A DNA stretch of 10,115 nucleotides from Candidatus Nanopelagicales bacterium. GTDB taxonomy: Bacteria; Actinomycetota; Actinomycetes; S36-B12. The stretch covers positions 1-10,115 of the forward strand of contig JAURQC010000128.1 of the NCBI GenBank assembly GCA_030836325.1. Reading direction: 5' to 3'. Positions 1 through 7,655 of this stretch are shown here, piece after piece. The notes beneath the pieces are model-generated. The model did no database searches and was not told the origin of the DNA. It was given only the letters and a program-made list of their open reading frames with translations. Both the position numbers and the translations under genes were made by a program. Each line of letters starts with the position of its first letter. The stretch's first letter is position 1.

Positions 1-635
1 TCGCTAAGTGGTTTCCTCTTTAGATCGGGCACTTGGCAATCTTTCGCTGGATAGCCGATCGGGAACAGGATGTAGGGACGTTCTGTTGCGGGTCGTTGGA
101 AGATCTCCATCAGGAAGCCCATGGGGTTTGGCGTGTGGGTCAAGGTCGCAAGGCCCATGGTGTGCAGTGCGGTGATGAACATTCCGCACGCGATCCCAAC
201 GGACTCGTTGACGTAGTAGTTCTTGCGAAGTGTCCCGTCGGGCATCGGAGTTGATTTCTGGGCGAAGGCAACGACGATCCACGGCACAAGATCGAGGTAG
301 GACTTGTCCGAGTTGGTCCCTAGTGGAGCGATCGCGTCTCGCCATGCGTCGGGAAGGCGACCGCCTTCATAGTTCTCTCGCTCCTCTGCTTCGGCTGCGA
401 GTCGAATGCGGTGCTTGGTGTCGGGATCATTGGTGGCTACGAACGTCCACGGCTGTTGGTGGGCTCCGGAGGGGGCTGTATTGGCTGTCGAAACGGCTAC
501 CTCAATAGCCTCCCAGGGCACCGGTTGGTCGCTGAACATGCGGACGCTGCGACGCTGGTCGAGTTCCGCCAGCAGATCACGACCGCGTTCGAGGCCGATG
601 TCGATGGGAATCTGCTCGGGGGAGTATGGGATCAC
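1..635 (-). CDS. Iodotyrosine-deiodinase-like FMN nitroreductase (3' end off window)
   Basis: The reverse strand is open from a GTG at 635 to the window edge, giving 211 codons without the stop. The protein belongs to the FMN-dependent nitroreductase superfamily and resembles iodotyrosine deiodinase (IYD), which reductively removes halogen from halotyrosines. FMN-contacting motifs are present: RRSVR (residues 28-32) and APSGAHQQPW (54-63). The IYD active-site lid triad is recognisable as E85 and Y89 (spaced four apart as in human E157/Y161) and K111 (human K182, one extra residue here). The visible end reads PIGYPAKDCQVPDLKRKPL, very close to the IYD C-terminus, so only a few codons are probably missing. 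An in-frame TGA lies 12 bases upstream of the GTG, which leaves no other conventional start; no Shine-Dalgarno sequence is visible. The upstream GNAT gene points the same way, 79 bases away. The family is clear. Deiodinase rather than other nitroreductase or dehalogenase activity is inferred from the triad. Confidence 0.88.
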   Translation of the reverse strand, partial: MIPYSPEQIPIDIGLERGRDLLAELDQRRSVRMFSDQPVPWEAIEVAVSTANTAPSGAHQQPWTFVATNDPDTKHRIRLAAEAEERENYEGGRLPDAWRDAIAPLGTNSDKSYLDLVPWIVVAFAQKSTPMPDGTLRKNYYVNESVGIACGMFITALHTMGLATLTHTPNPMGFLMEIFQRPATERPYILFPIGYPAKDCQVPDLKRKPLS

Positions 636-714
636 GATTCGATGTTTTCACAAAGCGGCGATCACAGCGGGCTCTAATCTCAAGTTTTGTTCCTGAGCTG
701 CCGCGGGCTGAGCG

Positions 715-1206
715 TCAGAGGGCCTTGGCGTAGAGCAGCAAGTTGATTATCCGGCTGGGATCGGTGCTCGATTCGAAGGAGATATCCCGCTGGGGTTGGT
801 GGTGGTATCCGAGGTACTCGTAAAGACGCTTGGCCCGTGGGTTGTCATCGACAACGCGCAGAACCACCGTCTCCGCTCCAGCAGCCCGGGCGCGATCTTC
901 CACGGCATTGACTAGTCGCGTTCCCAGCCCTGATCCCCAGTAATCCTGATTTACGGCCAGGTATCGGAACTCCCACTCTCCGGATTGAGTTGCCTCGGCC
1001 ATGGCGTGTCCGTGGGGAAGGGCAGCAACACATGCAACGATCGCGCCGTCATCTTCAAGCACGACGGTCTGGTCAAGGCGGCCTGTCACGTCGCGCAGCG
1101 TGGAAATGTAGGGGCTTCGTGGTGACAAGTGGCCACCATCGAGATAAGCCTGAACGGTTAGTTCGGCGATGGCGGCGATGTCTTCGGAGCCGGCACTTCT
1201 GAGCAT
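715..1206 (-). CDS. GNAT-family N-acetyltransferase
   Basis: This 163-residue protein has the size and layout of a single-domain GNAT acetyltransferase, which transfers acetyl from acetyl-CoA to an amine. Motif A runs from about residue 80 to 98 (RYLAVNQDYWGSGLGTRLV). The pyrophosphate-binding loop is WGSGLG, with Trp where Arg or Gln is usual. Motif B is NPRAKRLYEYLGY (122-134), with the Tyr that commonly serves as general acid. The substrate cannot be read from the sequence. The ATG at 1206 lacks a Shine-Dalgarno sequence but has a TATCGT -10-like box seven bases upstream, suggesting a leaderless transcript. It is divergent from the FAD oxidase gene, with 50 bases between starts, and lies upstream of the deiodinase-like gene on the same strand. 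Confidence 0.88.
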   Translation of the reverse strand: MLRSAGSEDIAAIAELTVQAYLDGGHLSPRSPYISTLRDVTGRLDQTVVLEDDGAIVACVAALPHGHAMAEATQSGEWEFRYLAVNQDYWGSGLGTRLVNAVEDRARAAGAETVVLRVVDDNPRAKRLYEYLGYHHQPQRDISFESSTDPSRIINLLLYAKAL

Positions 1207-1213
1207 CGGGGTG

Positions 1214-1219
1214 ACGATA
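1214..1219 (-). promoter_or_regulatory. Candidate -10 box for the GNAT gene
   Basis: On the minus strand TATCGT fits the actinobacterial TANNNT -10 pattern and ends seven bases before the ATG at 1206, so transcription would start at or very near the start codon. No convincing -35 hexamer is visible. Confidence 0.4.
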
Positions 1220-1244
1220 GCGATTGCGTGAATGTCGGAAGCGA

Positions 1245-1250
1245 TAACGT
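1245..1250 (+). promoter_or_regulatory. Candidate -10 box for the FAD oxidase gene (leaderless)
   Basis: TAACGT lies exactly six bases before the GTG at 1257. With normal -10 to +1 spacing the transcript would begin at the start codon. This fits the lack of a well-placed Shine-Dalgarno sequence: the nearest purine run, GGAAG, is 15 bases away. The -35 is not clear. Confidence 0.45.
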
Positions 1251-1256
1251 CGGACC

Positions 1257-2636
1257 GTGACTCCGGAAGACGCCGTTCTCGCCGCGTGCGCGGCGGCTCT
1301 CGATGACCGCGACGTTGTTACCGATCCCGATCGACTGCCCACGTATCAACGGGATCGGTCCACTGGTTCCCCGGCGGGTGAGCCGTTCGCTGTGGTGTTC
1401 CCGCGAACTACCGAGCAAGTCTCCGCTGTACTTGCGGCAGCGCACGAACATCGAGTGCCGGTAGTACCTCGAGGGGCCGGCTCCGGTCTTTCTGGGGGAT
1501 CAAATGCGATCGATGGCTCGCTGATCGTTTGTGTGGAGAAAATGCGCGAAGTGTTGCTGGTGGACGACGGCAATGGATTCGTTGAAACTCAGCCGGGAAT
1601 CTTCAACACCGAACTGCGTGATCACGTGGCGAAGAGTGGACTTTGGTATGCACCGGATCCGGCGTCGAAGGACTTTTGTTCGATCGGCGGCAACGTCAAC
1701 ACCAACGCGGGTGGCCTGTGTTGCGTGAAGTACGGCGTGACGAGAGACGCAGTTCTCGGGCTGGAGGTCGTTCTGGCCGATGGCCGCATCACTCGAATGG
1801 GTCGCAAGACCATCAAGGGAGTGGCTGGTTACGACCTCACCGGTCTGATGGTGGGTAGCGAGGGCACGTTGGGGATTGTCACGATGGCTCGGCTGCGCTT
1901 GGGGCCCATCCCACCGCCGCCCACGACCATCGTCGGAGTCTTCTCCGACATCGGCAATGCTGGATCTGCCGTGAAGTCGATCATGACCGAGTTGCGCCCG
2001 AGCATGCTCGAGATCATGGACAACGCGTCGCTGTCGGCGGTGGAGCAGTGGCAACCCATGGGCTTGGACACTTCCGCAGGTGCTCTGCTGCTAGCGCAGT
2101 TTGACTCACCCGATTCGCAGGCTGATGCCCGACGCTTGAGTGAACTGTGTGAAGCAGCCGGCGCCGAGGAAACCTATGTCTCCGAAGATCCACAGGAAGC
2201 AGAAATGCTCGTCGCGGCCCGGCGCATGATCATTCCGGCGTTGGAGTCGGTGGGCAACTGGCTGCTAGACGACGTGGCTGTGCCACGAACGCAACTAGCC
2301 AGAACGATGACGGAAATTGAAGAAGTGGGGCGGCGCAATGATGTTCTGATCGCAACGTTCGGTCATGCGGGTGATGGAAACCTGCATCCCACCATCGTCA
2401 CCCCGCGCGGCGACGAGGCCGCGGAAGAGCGAGCGGTGACAGCCTTCAACGAGATTCTTGATGTCACCTTGGCCAATGGCGGCACCATTACGGGTGAGCA
2501 CGGCGTAGGTTCCATGAAGCGCGAGGCGTTGGCTCGCGAGTTGGACGTGGTCCAACTCGATCTCCATACGCGGATCAAGCAAGCAATTGATCCGCGCGGC
2601 ATTCTCAACCCCGGGAAGGCCCTTGCCCGCTGGTAG
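1257..2636 (+). CDS. FAD-linked 2-hydroxyacid oxidase/dehydrogenase, GlcD family
   Basis: This 459-residue protein has the vanillyl-alcohol-oxidase-type FAD fold of glycolate oxidase subunit D and D-lactate dehydrogenases. The FAD pyrophosphate loop is VVPRGAGSGLSGG (69-81), followed by SIGGNVNTNAGG (142-153) and GYDLTGLMVGSEGTLGI. The C-terminal domain carries HAGDGNLHP (370-378) and GEHGVG (413-418), the histidine-bearing motifs expected for a metal or substrate site near the flavin. It probably oxidises a D-2-hydroxyacid such as glycolate or D-lactate and passes electrons to quinone or another acceptor. No GlcE or GlcF partner is adjacent and there is no Fe-S extension, so it looks like a stand-alone enzyme. 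The GTG start is forced by an in-frame TAA 12 bases upstream. Its 3' end overlaps the convergent permease gene by 32 bases. The family is secure; the substrate is not. Confidence 0.9.
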   Translation: MTPEDAVLAACAAALDDRDVVTDPDRLPTYQRDRSTGSPAGEPFAVVFPRTTEQVSAVLAAAHEHRVPVVPRGAGSGLSGGSNAIDGSLIVCVEKMREVLLVDDGNGFVETQPGIFNTELRDHVAKSGLWYAPDPASKDFCSIGGNVNTNAGGLCCVKYGVTRDAVLGLEVVLADGRITRMGRKTIKGVAGYDLTGLMVGSEGTLGIVTMARLRLGPIPPPPTTIVGVFSDIGNAGSAVKSIMTELRPSMLEIMDNASLSAVEQWQPMGLDTSAGALLLAQFDSPDSQADARRLSELCEAAGAEETYVSEDPQEAEMLVAARRMIIPALESVGNWLLDDVAVPRTQLARTMTEIEEVGRRNDVLIATFGHAGDGNLHPTIVTPRGDEAAEERAVTAFNEILDVTLANGGTITGEHGVGSMKREALARELDVVQLDLHTRIKQAIDPRGILNPGKALARW

Positions 2637-3600
2637 TTGAATCATCGGACTCCAGTGCGATTTCTGGTTCATCGAAATCGGCGATGGATTCCTTCACCGG
2701 TCGTCTAATGATCCACGTGAAGAACGCGACGACAGCGATCAGTCCTCCGATTACCTCGACCGCTTGGAGGGTGCCCTGGCTGGCGAAGTCGATCAGATTC
2801 CCGCCGATCTGTTGGCTCAGGATGAATACCGCCATCACAAGCACGAACCAGCCGAAGGCCTTGCGCAACTTGTCTGGGTGGATCTTGCCGACCACGCGGC
2901 TACCGATGAGTGCACCGATGACTGCCATAGCGGTGACAACGAGAGTGACGGGCCAGATGCTGGCTCCGTCGTTGAGCGTGGTCGTGGCGGTGTTTATCGA
3001 GATGAACGAGTCTCCACCGAACTTCAATGCGTAGCCAAAGAATCCAGCGAATGACTTCATCGCCACGACCAGCAGGCTGGTTGCGACGGCATTGGGCATC
3101 GGAAGGCCACCGAGAAGTGCGAGCGCGGGAACGACGAGGAAACCACCACCGGCACCCACGAGTCCAGTGACGAGACCCACGATCAGGCCGTCGAGAATGA
3201 TTCGGAAGACAGGGAGACCCTTGTGGGTTCCGTGGCCCTCGACCTTCTTACGACCTCGAATCATGGCCACTGCGGTGACGCCCATCATCACGGAGAATGC
3301 TGCGAGTAGTAGCGCGCCGGGAAGTAGCGCACCGACCTGACCGCCGATGAATGCACCGACCATGCCTGCTGCACCGAAGATCAGGCCCGTCTTCCACCGC
3401 ACGCGCCCGGCTTTGGCGTGAGCGATCAGTCCGAAGAGCGACGTCACGGCGACGACGAACAGGCTGGCCGTGATCGCCTGCTTCGGTTCGAAGTCAACGA
3501 CGTAGACAAGCAGTGGCGTGGTCAGAATGGATCCGCCACCGCCCAAGATTCCAACGGCTCCTCCGATGAAGAGTGCTAGGGCGGCGGCCAGGATGACCAT
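2605..3600 (-). CDS. TauE/SafE-family sulfite/sulfur-anion exporter
   Basis: This 331-residue multi-pass membrane protein has the duplicated TauE/SafE architecture. Hydrophobic segments lie at roughly 2-34, 43-62, 69-93, 96-115, 133-163, 172-196, 215-236, 248-266 and 283-299. The internal repeat shows in the glycine-rich GGGGSILTTPLLV (20-32) and its counterpart GAGGGFLVVPALALLGG (149-165), the latter followed by AVATSLLVV. The last 30 residues are polar and acidic and are presumably cytoplasmic. Family members export sulfite, sulfoacetate or related anions. The divergent SQR gene makes an oxidised sulfur product a reasonable substrate, but that is inference. The ATG at 3600 has AGGAG five bases upstream. 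The gene starts 49 bases after the GntR-family gene stop, so the two are probably one transcript. The 3' end overlaps the convergent FAD oxidase gene. Confidence 0.9.
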   Translation of the reverse strand: MVILAAALALFIGGAVGILGGGGSILTTPLLVYVVDFEPKQAITASLFVVAVTSLFGLIAHAKAGRVRWKTGLIFGAAGMVGAFIGGQVGALLPGALLLAAFSVMMGVTAVAMIRGRKKVEGHGTHKGLPVFRIILDGLIVGLVTGLVGAGGGFLVVPALALLGGLPMPNAVATSLLVVAMKSFAGFFGYALKFGGDSFISINTATTTLNDGASIWPVTLVVTAMAVIGALIGSRVVGKIHPDKLRKAFGWFVLVMAVFILSQQIGGNLIDFASQGTLQAVEVIGGLIAVVAFFTWIIRRPVKESIADFDEPEIALESDDSTTSGQGPSRG

Positions 3601-3649
3601 AGTTTCTCCTCGTGCTCAGTTCTTAACTGCTGCGTGGTGCAGACGGCAG

Positions 3650-4456
3650 CTAACGATTCGTTTCTGCGATCGGGGTGATGGACGATGCTCCAGGACTCCA
3701 CTCCGCTTCGAAGCTGAAGCGGTCTCCTCGGATGTAGGTCTCGCGCCATTCGACGGGAATGTCACCGGCGAAGGCAACACGTTCGATGTAGAGCACGGCG
3801 GAGGTGCCCGGAACATCGAGCATGGTGGCGACATGTGCCGGTGCAATCTGCGCGGAAACGCGTTCGCTTCCCGTGTCGGGTCGGATACCGCACTTCGAAG
3901 CAAGAGTGTCGTACAAGCCACTTCGCGTGAAGTCTGCCTGCAGAAGTGGAGATGCGACGTCTTTCGGAAGCCAAGCGGTCCCGACGGCCAACGGCTCATC
4001 GCCCGCGAATCTCAAGCGCTCGAGGACGACCATTTCTGTGTCTGGGGGAAGATTGAGATTTGCGGCGACCGAAGGATTGGTAGTCGTGCCGAGTCGTCGA
4101 ACTTCGTTTCGCTGTTGGACACCTTGGTCTTCGATGGTGCGAAAGAGCGAGTACAGCGTGCCGAGGTTCTGTGAGTAGGAGTTGGCCTCGATCGTGGTGC
4201 CCCGTCCACGTGCGCTGCGTAGTAGGCCTTCTGAGCGCAGTACCCGCAGGGCTTCTCGGATCGTGTGTCGACTGACCTCGTACTGCTCGGTGAGAGCGAT
4301 TTCGCCCGGGAAGCCGTCGTCGAAAGCTCCAGATGAGACTCGGCGACGGATGTCGTCACTCACCTGCGCCCACAGGGGAACCGGGCTGGTGCGGTCCGGC
4401 AGCGCTGGTCCTAGTCCGACGGACGATTTTGCGGAAACCGCTGCGGAAGCCACCAT
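3650..4456 (-). CDS. GntR-family transcriptional regulator with UTRA domain (HutC type)
   Basis: With the ATG at 4456 the protein has 268 residues. An N-terminal winged helix-turn-helix covers about 25-88, with the GntR signature EIALTEQYEVSRHTIREALR and the wing LLRSARGRGTTI. A UTRA ligand-binding domain fills about 112-252 (MVVLERLRFAGDEPLAVGTAWLP, later VLYIERVAFAGDIPVEWRETYIRGDRF). HutC-subfamily regulators usually repress the adjacent operon until a small ligand binds. Here the target is probably the shared gntR-tauE/sqr promoter region. An in-frame TTG three codons upstream (4465) is possible, but a TACAAT -10 box overlaps it, which favours ATG 4456 with almost no leader. The ligand is unknown; a sulfur metabolite would be a guess from context. 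Confidence 0.87.
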   Translation of the reverse strand: MVASAAVSAKSSVGLGPALPDRTSPVPLWAQVSDDIRRRVSSGAFDDGFPGEIALTEQYEVSRHTIREALRVLRSEGLLRSARGRGTTIEANSYSQNLGTLYSLFRTIEDQGVQQRNEVRRLGTTTNPSVAANLNLPPDTEMVVLERLRFAGDEPLAVGTAWLPKDVASPLLQADFTRSGLYDTLASKCGIRPDTGSERVSAQIAPAHVATMLDVPGTSAVLYIERVAFAGDIPVEWRETYIRGDRFSFEAEWSPGASSITPIAETNR

Positions 4457-4464
4457 GAGATGCA

Positions 4465-4492
4465 ATTGTACGGATGTACGGACATTTGTCCA
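4465..4492 (-). promoter_or_regulatory. Promoter of the gntR-tauE operon
   Basis: On the minus strand TGGACA (4492-4487, one mismatch to TTGACA) is followed after 16 bases by TACAAT (4470-4465), the best sigma-A-type promoter in the window. Predicted initiation is within about two bases of the ATG at 4456. The candidate operators lie between and over these boxes. Confidence 0.6.
4467..4491. promoter_or_regulatory. Candidate GntR operator: tandem repeat plus palindrome
   Basis: Two exact tandem copies of TGTACGGA (4467-4474 and 4475-4482) run into a palindrome, GGACA-TT-TGTCC (4480-4491). The repeat also forms GTAC-N4-GTAC. This block covers the -35 and spacer of the minus-strand promoter and lies just upstream of the plus-strand sqr promoter, so one bound dimer could control both directions. 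Binding by the neighbouring GntR protein is inferred. Confidence 0.5.
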
Positions 4493-4494
4493 CC

Positions 4495-4500
4495 TACTGT
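4495..4500 (+). promoter_or_regulatory. Candidate -10 box for sqr
   Basis: TACTGT fits TANNNT and would start a transcript near 4507, leaving a leader of about 28 bases that contains the AGGAG ribosome-binding site (4523-4527). The -35 region is poor, as in a promoter that needs activation or is kept weak. Confidence 0.35.
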
Positions 4501-4534
4501 CACGTCAGAGTCCATACGCAAAAGGAGAGAGAGC

Positions 4535-5727
<1,193 letters not shown>

Positions 5728-5731
<4 letters not shown>

Positions 5732-5748
5732 GCGCCGTCTACGCCTAC
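5728..5748. terminator. Possible bidirectional terminator hairpin
   Basis: GTAGGCG and CGCCTAC form a perfect seven-base-pair stem around a seven-base loop. The stop codons of both convergent genes lie within it. No T-tract follows on either strand, so intrinsic termination is uncertain. Confidence 0.35.
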
Positions 5749-6626
5749 CTCGAAGTTCCTGTGACCACCCTGGTGGTGGCGAATTCCAGTCCGGTCAGGG
5801 ATTCGATGAGTGCTGTTCGCAGGTCCGATGCACGGGCGGCCACTTCCTGTTGGACCTGGGCGTACTCCCGACGTCCTTCTGGTGTCTCGACCCGGATTGA
5901 TGTGTAGCCGAGGTGCGTGAGGTCATAGGGCGAGGCGCGCATGTCGATCTCGCGGGCGAACGCCGTGAGTTCGAAGCAGTCGAGGATCAGAGCGCCTGAT
6001 AGGTAGGGCTGGAACCACATCGCGTACTTAAACAAGTCCATGTTCGCGTGGATGCACCCGGGCTGCTCGATGTCCGGCTGGTTCGCACGCGTGGGGATAT
6101 GCGCGTTCAAGGGCTCTGCATCAGAGGTGAAGAACCGGTAGGCGTCAATATGGGTGCACCGCAGGCCGACGTGGTCAACAGTGTCGACTATGACGTCCGG
6201 GTCGACGCGCAGATTCTCGTGCTGGTGGCGAAGTTTGGTGGGATCTAGGCGATAGACCATTGCCCACTCGTGCATTCCGAAGCAGGAATGCTGAGCGGGG
6301 CGGCTCTGGGTGCCGCGCAGGATGCGAAGTGTGACATCCAGGCGCCCCGGGTCAGCACGCTCGGGATCGACAGTCCATCCGTCGTCACCGAAGGTGTAGT
6401 GATTGGCCAGCGAGGGCGGACTCCATGCCCCTTCCAGGCGGACACCGAGTCCTGGATGCCAGGTTCGCAGCCGACCGGGGGAGTACGGGTAGTAGTCAAA
6501 GAGGAAATCCATCACCGGATGCTTGATCGCGCGCCGACGCCTGTCGAGGTGGGGAACGGTCCACTGCTCCGCCCGCCGGGCATGGGCTGATGCCGCATCA
6601 CGCCACTGGCTCTCCGAGATGATCAC
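5745..6626 (-). CDS. Conserved actinobacterial protein of unknown function (often mislabelled 3-methyladenine DNA glycosylase)
   Basis: This 293-residue soluble protein has no signal peptide or membrane helix. It resembles an actinobacterial family often annotated '3-methyladenine DNA glycosylase', but I see no glycosylase motif and would not transfer that function. Striking conserved-looking blocks are DFLFDYYPYSPGRLRTWHPG (40-59), SCFGMHEWAMVY (114-125), CTHIDAYRFF (157-166) and QPGCIHANMDLFKYAMWFQP (188-207). They are rich in His, Cys, Asp and aromatic residues, which would suit a metal or cofactor site. The tail (about 250-280) is probably helical. The GTG start has TAGCGT exactly six bases upstream and no Shine-Dalgarno sequence, so it is probably leaderless. 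It is convergent with sqr (13 bases between stops) and divergent from a 40-residue gene. Confidence 0.8.
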   Translation of the reverse strand: MIISESQWRDAASAHARRAEQWTVPHLDRRRRAIKHPVMDFLFDYYPYSPGRLRTWHPGLGVRLEGAWSPPSLANHYTFGDDGWTVDPERADPGRLDVTLRILRGTQSRPAQHSCFGMHEWAMVYRLDPTKLRHQHENLRVDPDVIVDTVDHVGLRCTHIDAYRFFTSDAEPLNAHIPTRANQPDIEQPGCIHANMDLFKYAMWFQPYLSGALILDCFELTAFAREIDMRASPYDLTHLGYTSIRVETPEGRREYAQVQQEVAARASDLRTALIESLTGLEFATTRVVTGTSR

Positions 6627-6632
6627 GCCACG

Positions 6633-6638
6633 ACGCTA
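6633..6638 (-). promoter_or_regulatory. Candidate -10 box, leaderless start at 6626
   Basis: On the minus strand TAGCGT is followed by six bases and then GTG. The spacing is the same as at four other starts in this window. Confidence 0.45.
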
Positions 6639-6664
6639 CGCCTTCGTCAGTTCTCGCGCGCAAG

Positions 6665-6670
6665 TACTGT
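6665..6670 (+). promoter_or_regulatory. Candidate -10 box, leaderless start at 6677
   Basis: TACTGT followed by six bases and then GTG supports transcription of the small downstream gene and fixes its start. It lies in the 50-base divergent gap. Confidence 0.45.
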
Positions 6671-6676
6671 GACTGT

Positions 6677-6799
6677 GTGGATCCCGAGGACATCTTGCCC
6701 GAGCAAACCAGCGACGACGTCGAATCCGGCGACGTGCGCGACGGTAGTGATCACGACGCGTGGCTTCGCGATCAGGTGCCGCCGCACCACGGTGACTAG
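6677..6799 (+). CDS. Small acidic conserved protein, 40 aa
   Basis: A GTG-to-TAG frame encodes 40 residues. It begins MDPEDILPEQTSDDVESGD and ends with WLRDQVPPHHGD. It is strongly acidic and likely disordered. From memory, actinobacteria have a small unannotated family with an LPEQT(R/S)DD start and an LLR(D/E)RPPHW-type end, and this fits that pattern loosely; I cannot run the search. A TACTGT box six bases before the GTG supports expression. The TAG overlaps the mscL stop on the other strand through a shared palindromic CTAG. Function is unknown. The frame is short, so spurious coding is possible. Confidence 0.6.
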   Translation: MDPEDILPEQTSDDVESGDVRDGSDHDAWLRDQVPPHHGD

Positions 6800-7164
6800 G
6801 GCGCTGGCTTCTTCAGCAGATCGCGAATTTCCGTTAGTAGCTCAACTTGTTCGTCGATGCCGGAATCGAATGCGCGTCGTGCTCGGAAGCGATTGATCGG
6901 CACTACAAAGACGAAGTAGATAACGATCATCGTGAACAAGAAAGTAATGAGCGCACTGATCATGAGCGAAATGTCGATTGTTTGACCGGCGATGGTGATC
7001 TCGAGATCTCCTGCGTCATTTCCGAGGAAGATCCTCACCACGGGCGTAATCAATCCCTGAGTGAAGGCATCGGCCAAGGTTGTAAACGCAACACCCACCA
7101 CAACGCCTACGGAGAGATCGACCACGTCCCCTTGATTGATGAACTCTCGTAATCCTTTGAACAC
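6796..7164 (-). CDS. mscL: Large-conductance mechanosensitive channel MscL
   Basis: This 122-residue protein is a standard MscL, a homopentameric channel that opens on membrane tension and releases solutes during hypo-osmotic shock. The N-terminal amphipathic helix MFKGLREFINQGD leads into the pore-lining TM1 (about 14-42, DLSVGVVVGVAFTTL then GLITPVV). A short periplasmic loop (43-67) follows, then TM2 (68-92) and the C-terminal bundle helix EQVELLTEIRDLL (105-117). The GTG at 7164 has GGAGG six bases upstream. It is the last gene of the minus-strand block, 32 bases after the SAF-domain gene, and may be co-transcribed with it. Its TAG overlaps the TAG of the small convergent gene. Confidence 0.95.
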   Translation of the reverse strand: MFKGLREFINQGDVVDLSVGVVVGVAFTTLADAFTQGLITPVVRIFLGNDAGDLEITIAGQTIDISLMISALITFLFTMIVIYFVFVVPINRFRARRAFDSGIDEQVELLTEIRDLLKKPAP

Positions 7165-7196
7165 TGCACACCTCCATCGAACTTGGTGTCTATGCG

Positions 7197-7643
7197 TTAC
7201 GTATGTCCACGGATCATGACACCGACCGGCTCTGCTGGGTGGGAGGCCAGAGATAGCGCCGCCGACTCCTCGAGGGCGATGATTGCGATGGCTTCGGATG
7301 AGGGTCCAAATCCGGAGGTAGGGATGTCGATGACGCGCGCACCTTCGACTACCGGTGTGCTCGTGCCCGCACGAATCAGGTCCACGATGGTTCCCGGGGC
7401 GAGGGCGTTTACCGCTCCTGCTGGGCTGATCACGACGGGGACGGCGACTTCATCCGTTGCCAAGGAAGAGTCCGCCTGAGACACAAAGGAAGTCGATGGC
7501 TCAGGAGAGCGCATCGCCGTTGCTAGGAAGAAGATGCCGAAGCCGGCGAGTAGTGCAGCCACGAGCCGTCGGCGACGATTCAGTACCTGCCGAAGGTGCG
7601 TCAGATCGAGCCAGAGCCGCAGGCGATCAACCAGAGCCGTCAT
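7197..7643 (-). CDS. Membrane-anchored SAF-domain protein (CpaB/RcpC-like)
   Basis: This 148-residue protein has a basic N-terminus (RRRR at 23-26), one membrane helix at about 27-44, a polar linker, and a SAF-like domain from about 64. VAVPVVISPAGAVNALAPGTIVDLI (67-90 region) and the later AIIALEESAALSLASH resemble the second half of CpaB/RcpC pilus-assembly proteins. No other pilus genes are present. I recall similar short SAF proteins beside fmdB and mscL in other actinobacteria, so this is probably a conserved lineage gene of unknown role, exposed outside the membrane. The ATG at 7643 has TAGCGT six bases upstream, suggesting its own leaderless promoter in addition to read-through from the zinc-ribbon gene 59 bases upstream. 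Confidence 0.78.
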   Translation of the reverse strand: MTALVDRLRLWLDLTHLRQVLNRRRRLVAALLAGFGIFFLATAMRSPEPSTSFVSQADSSLATDEVAVPVVISPAGAVNALAPGTIVDLIRAGTSTPVVEGARVIDIPTSGFGPSSEAIAIIALEESAALSLASHPAEPVGVMIRGHT

Positions 7644-7649
7644 GCATTG

Positions 7650-7655
7650 ACGCTA
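7650..7655 (-). promoter_or_regulatory. Candidate -10 box, leaderless start at 7643
   Basis: On the minus strand TAGCGT, six bases, then ATG. No Shine-Dalgarno sequence lies at usable distance. Confidence 0.4.

Noticed and set aside
4..345. 113-codon minus-strand frame overlapping the nitroreductase
   Set aside because: It is another frame of the deiodinase-like gene. It is arginine-rich with no family signature, while the overlapping frame matches FMN nitroreductases throughout.
661..714. Possible terminator between the GNAT and deiodinase-like genes
   Set aside because: The best inverted repeat (CTCA near 679, TGAG near 693) pairs only four bases and there is no suitable T-tract in the minus-strand direction.
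1500..2054. 184-codon minus-strand frame inside the FAD oxidase gene
   Set aside because: It is a shadow of a well-conserved coding region, with composition and residue pattern unlike any family, and no start signals.
4460..4534. N-terminal extension of SQR from an upstream in-frame ATG
   Set aside because: The extension overlaps the gntR promoter and candidate operators and has no family similarity. The ATG at 4535 has a well-spaced AGGAG and begins right before the FAD motif.
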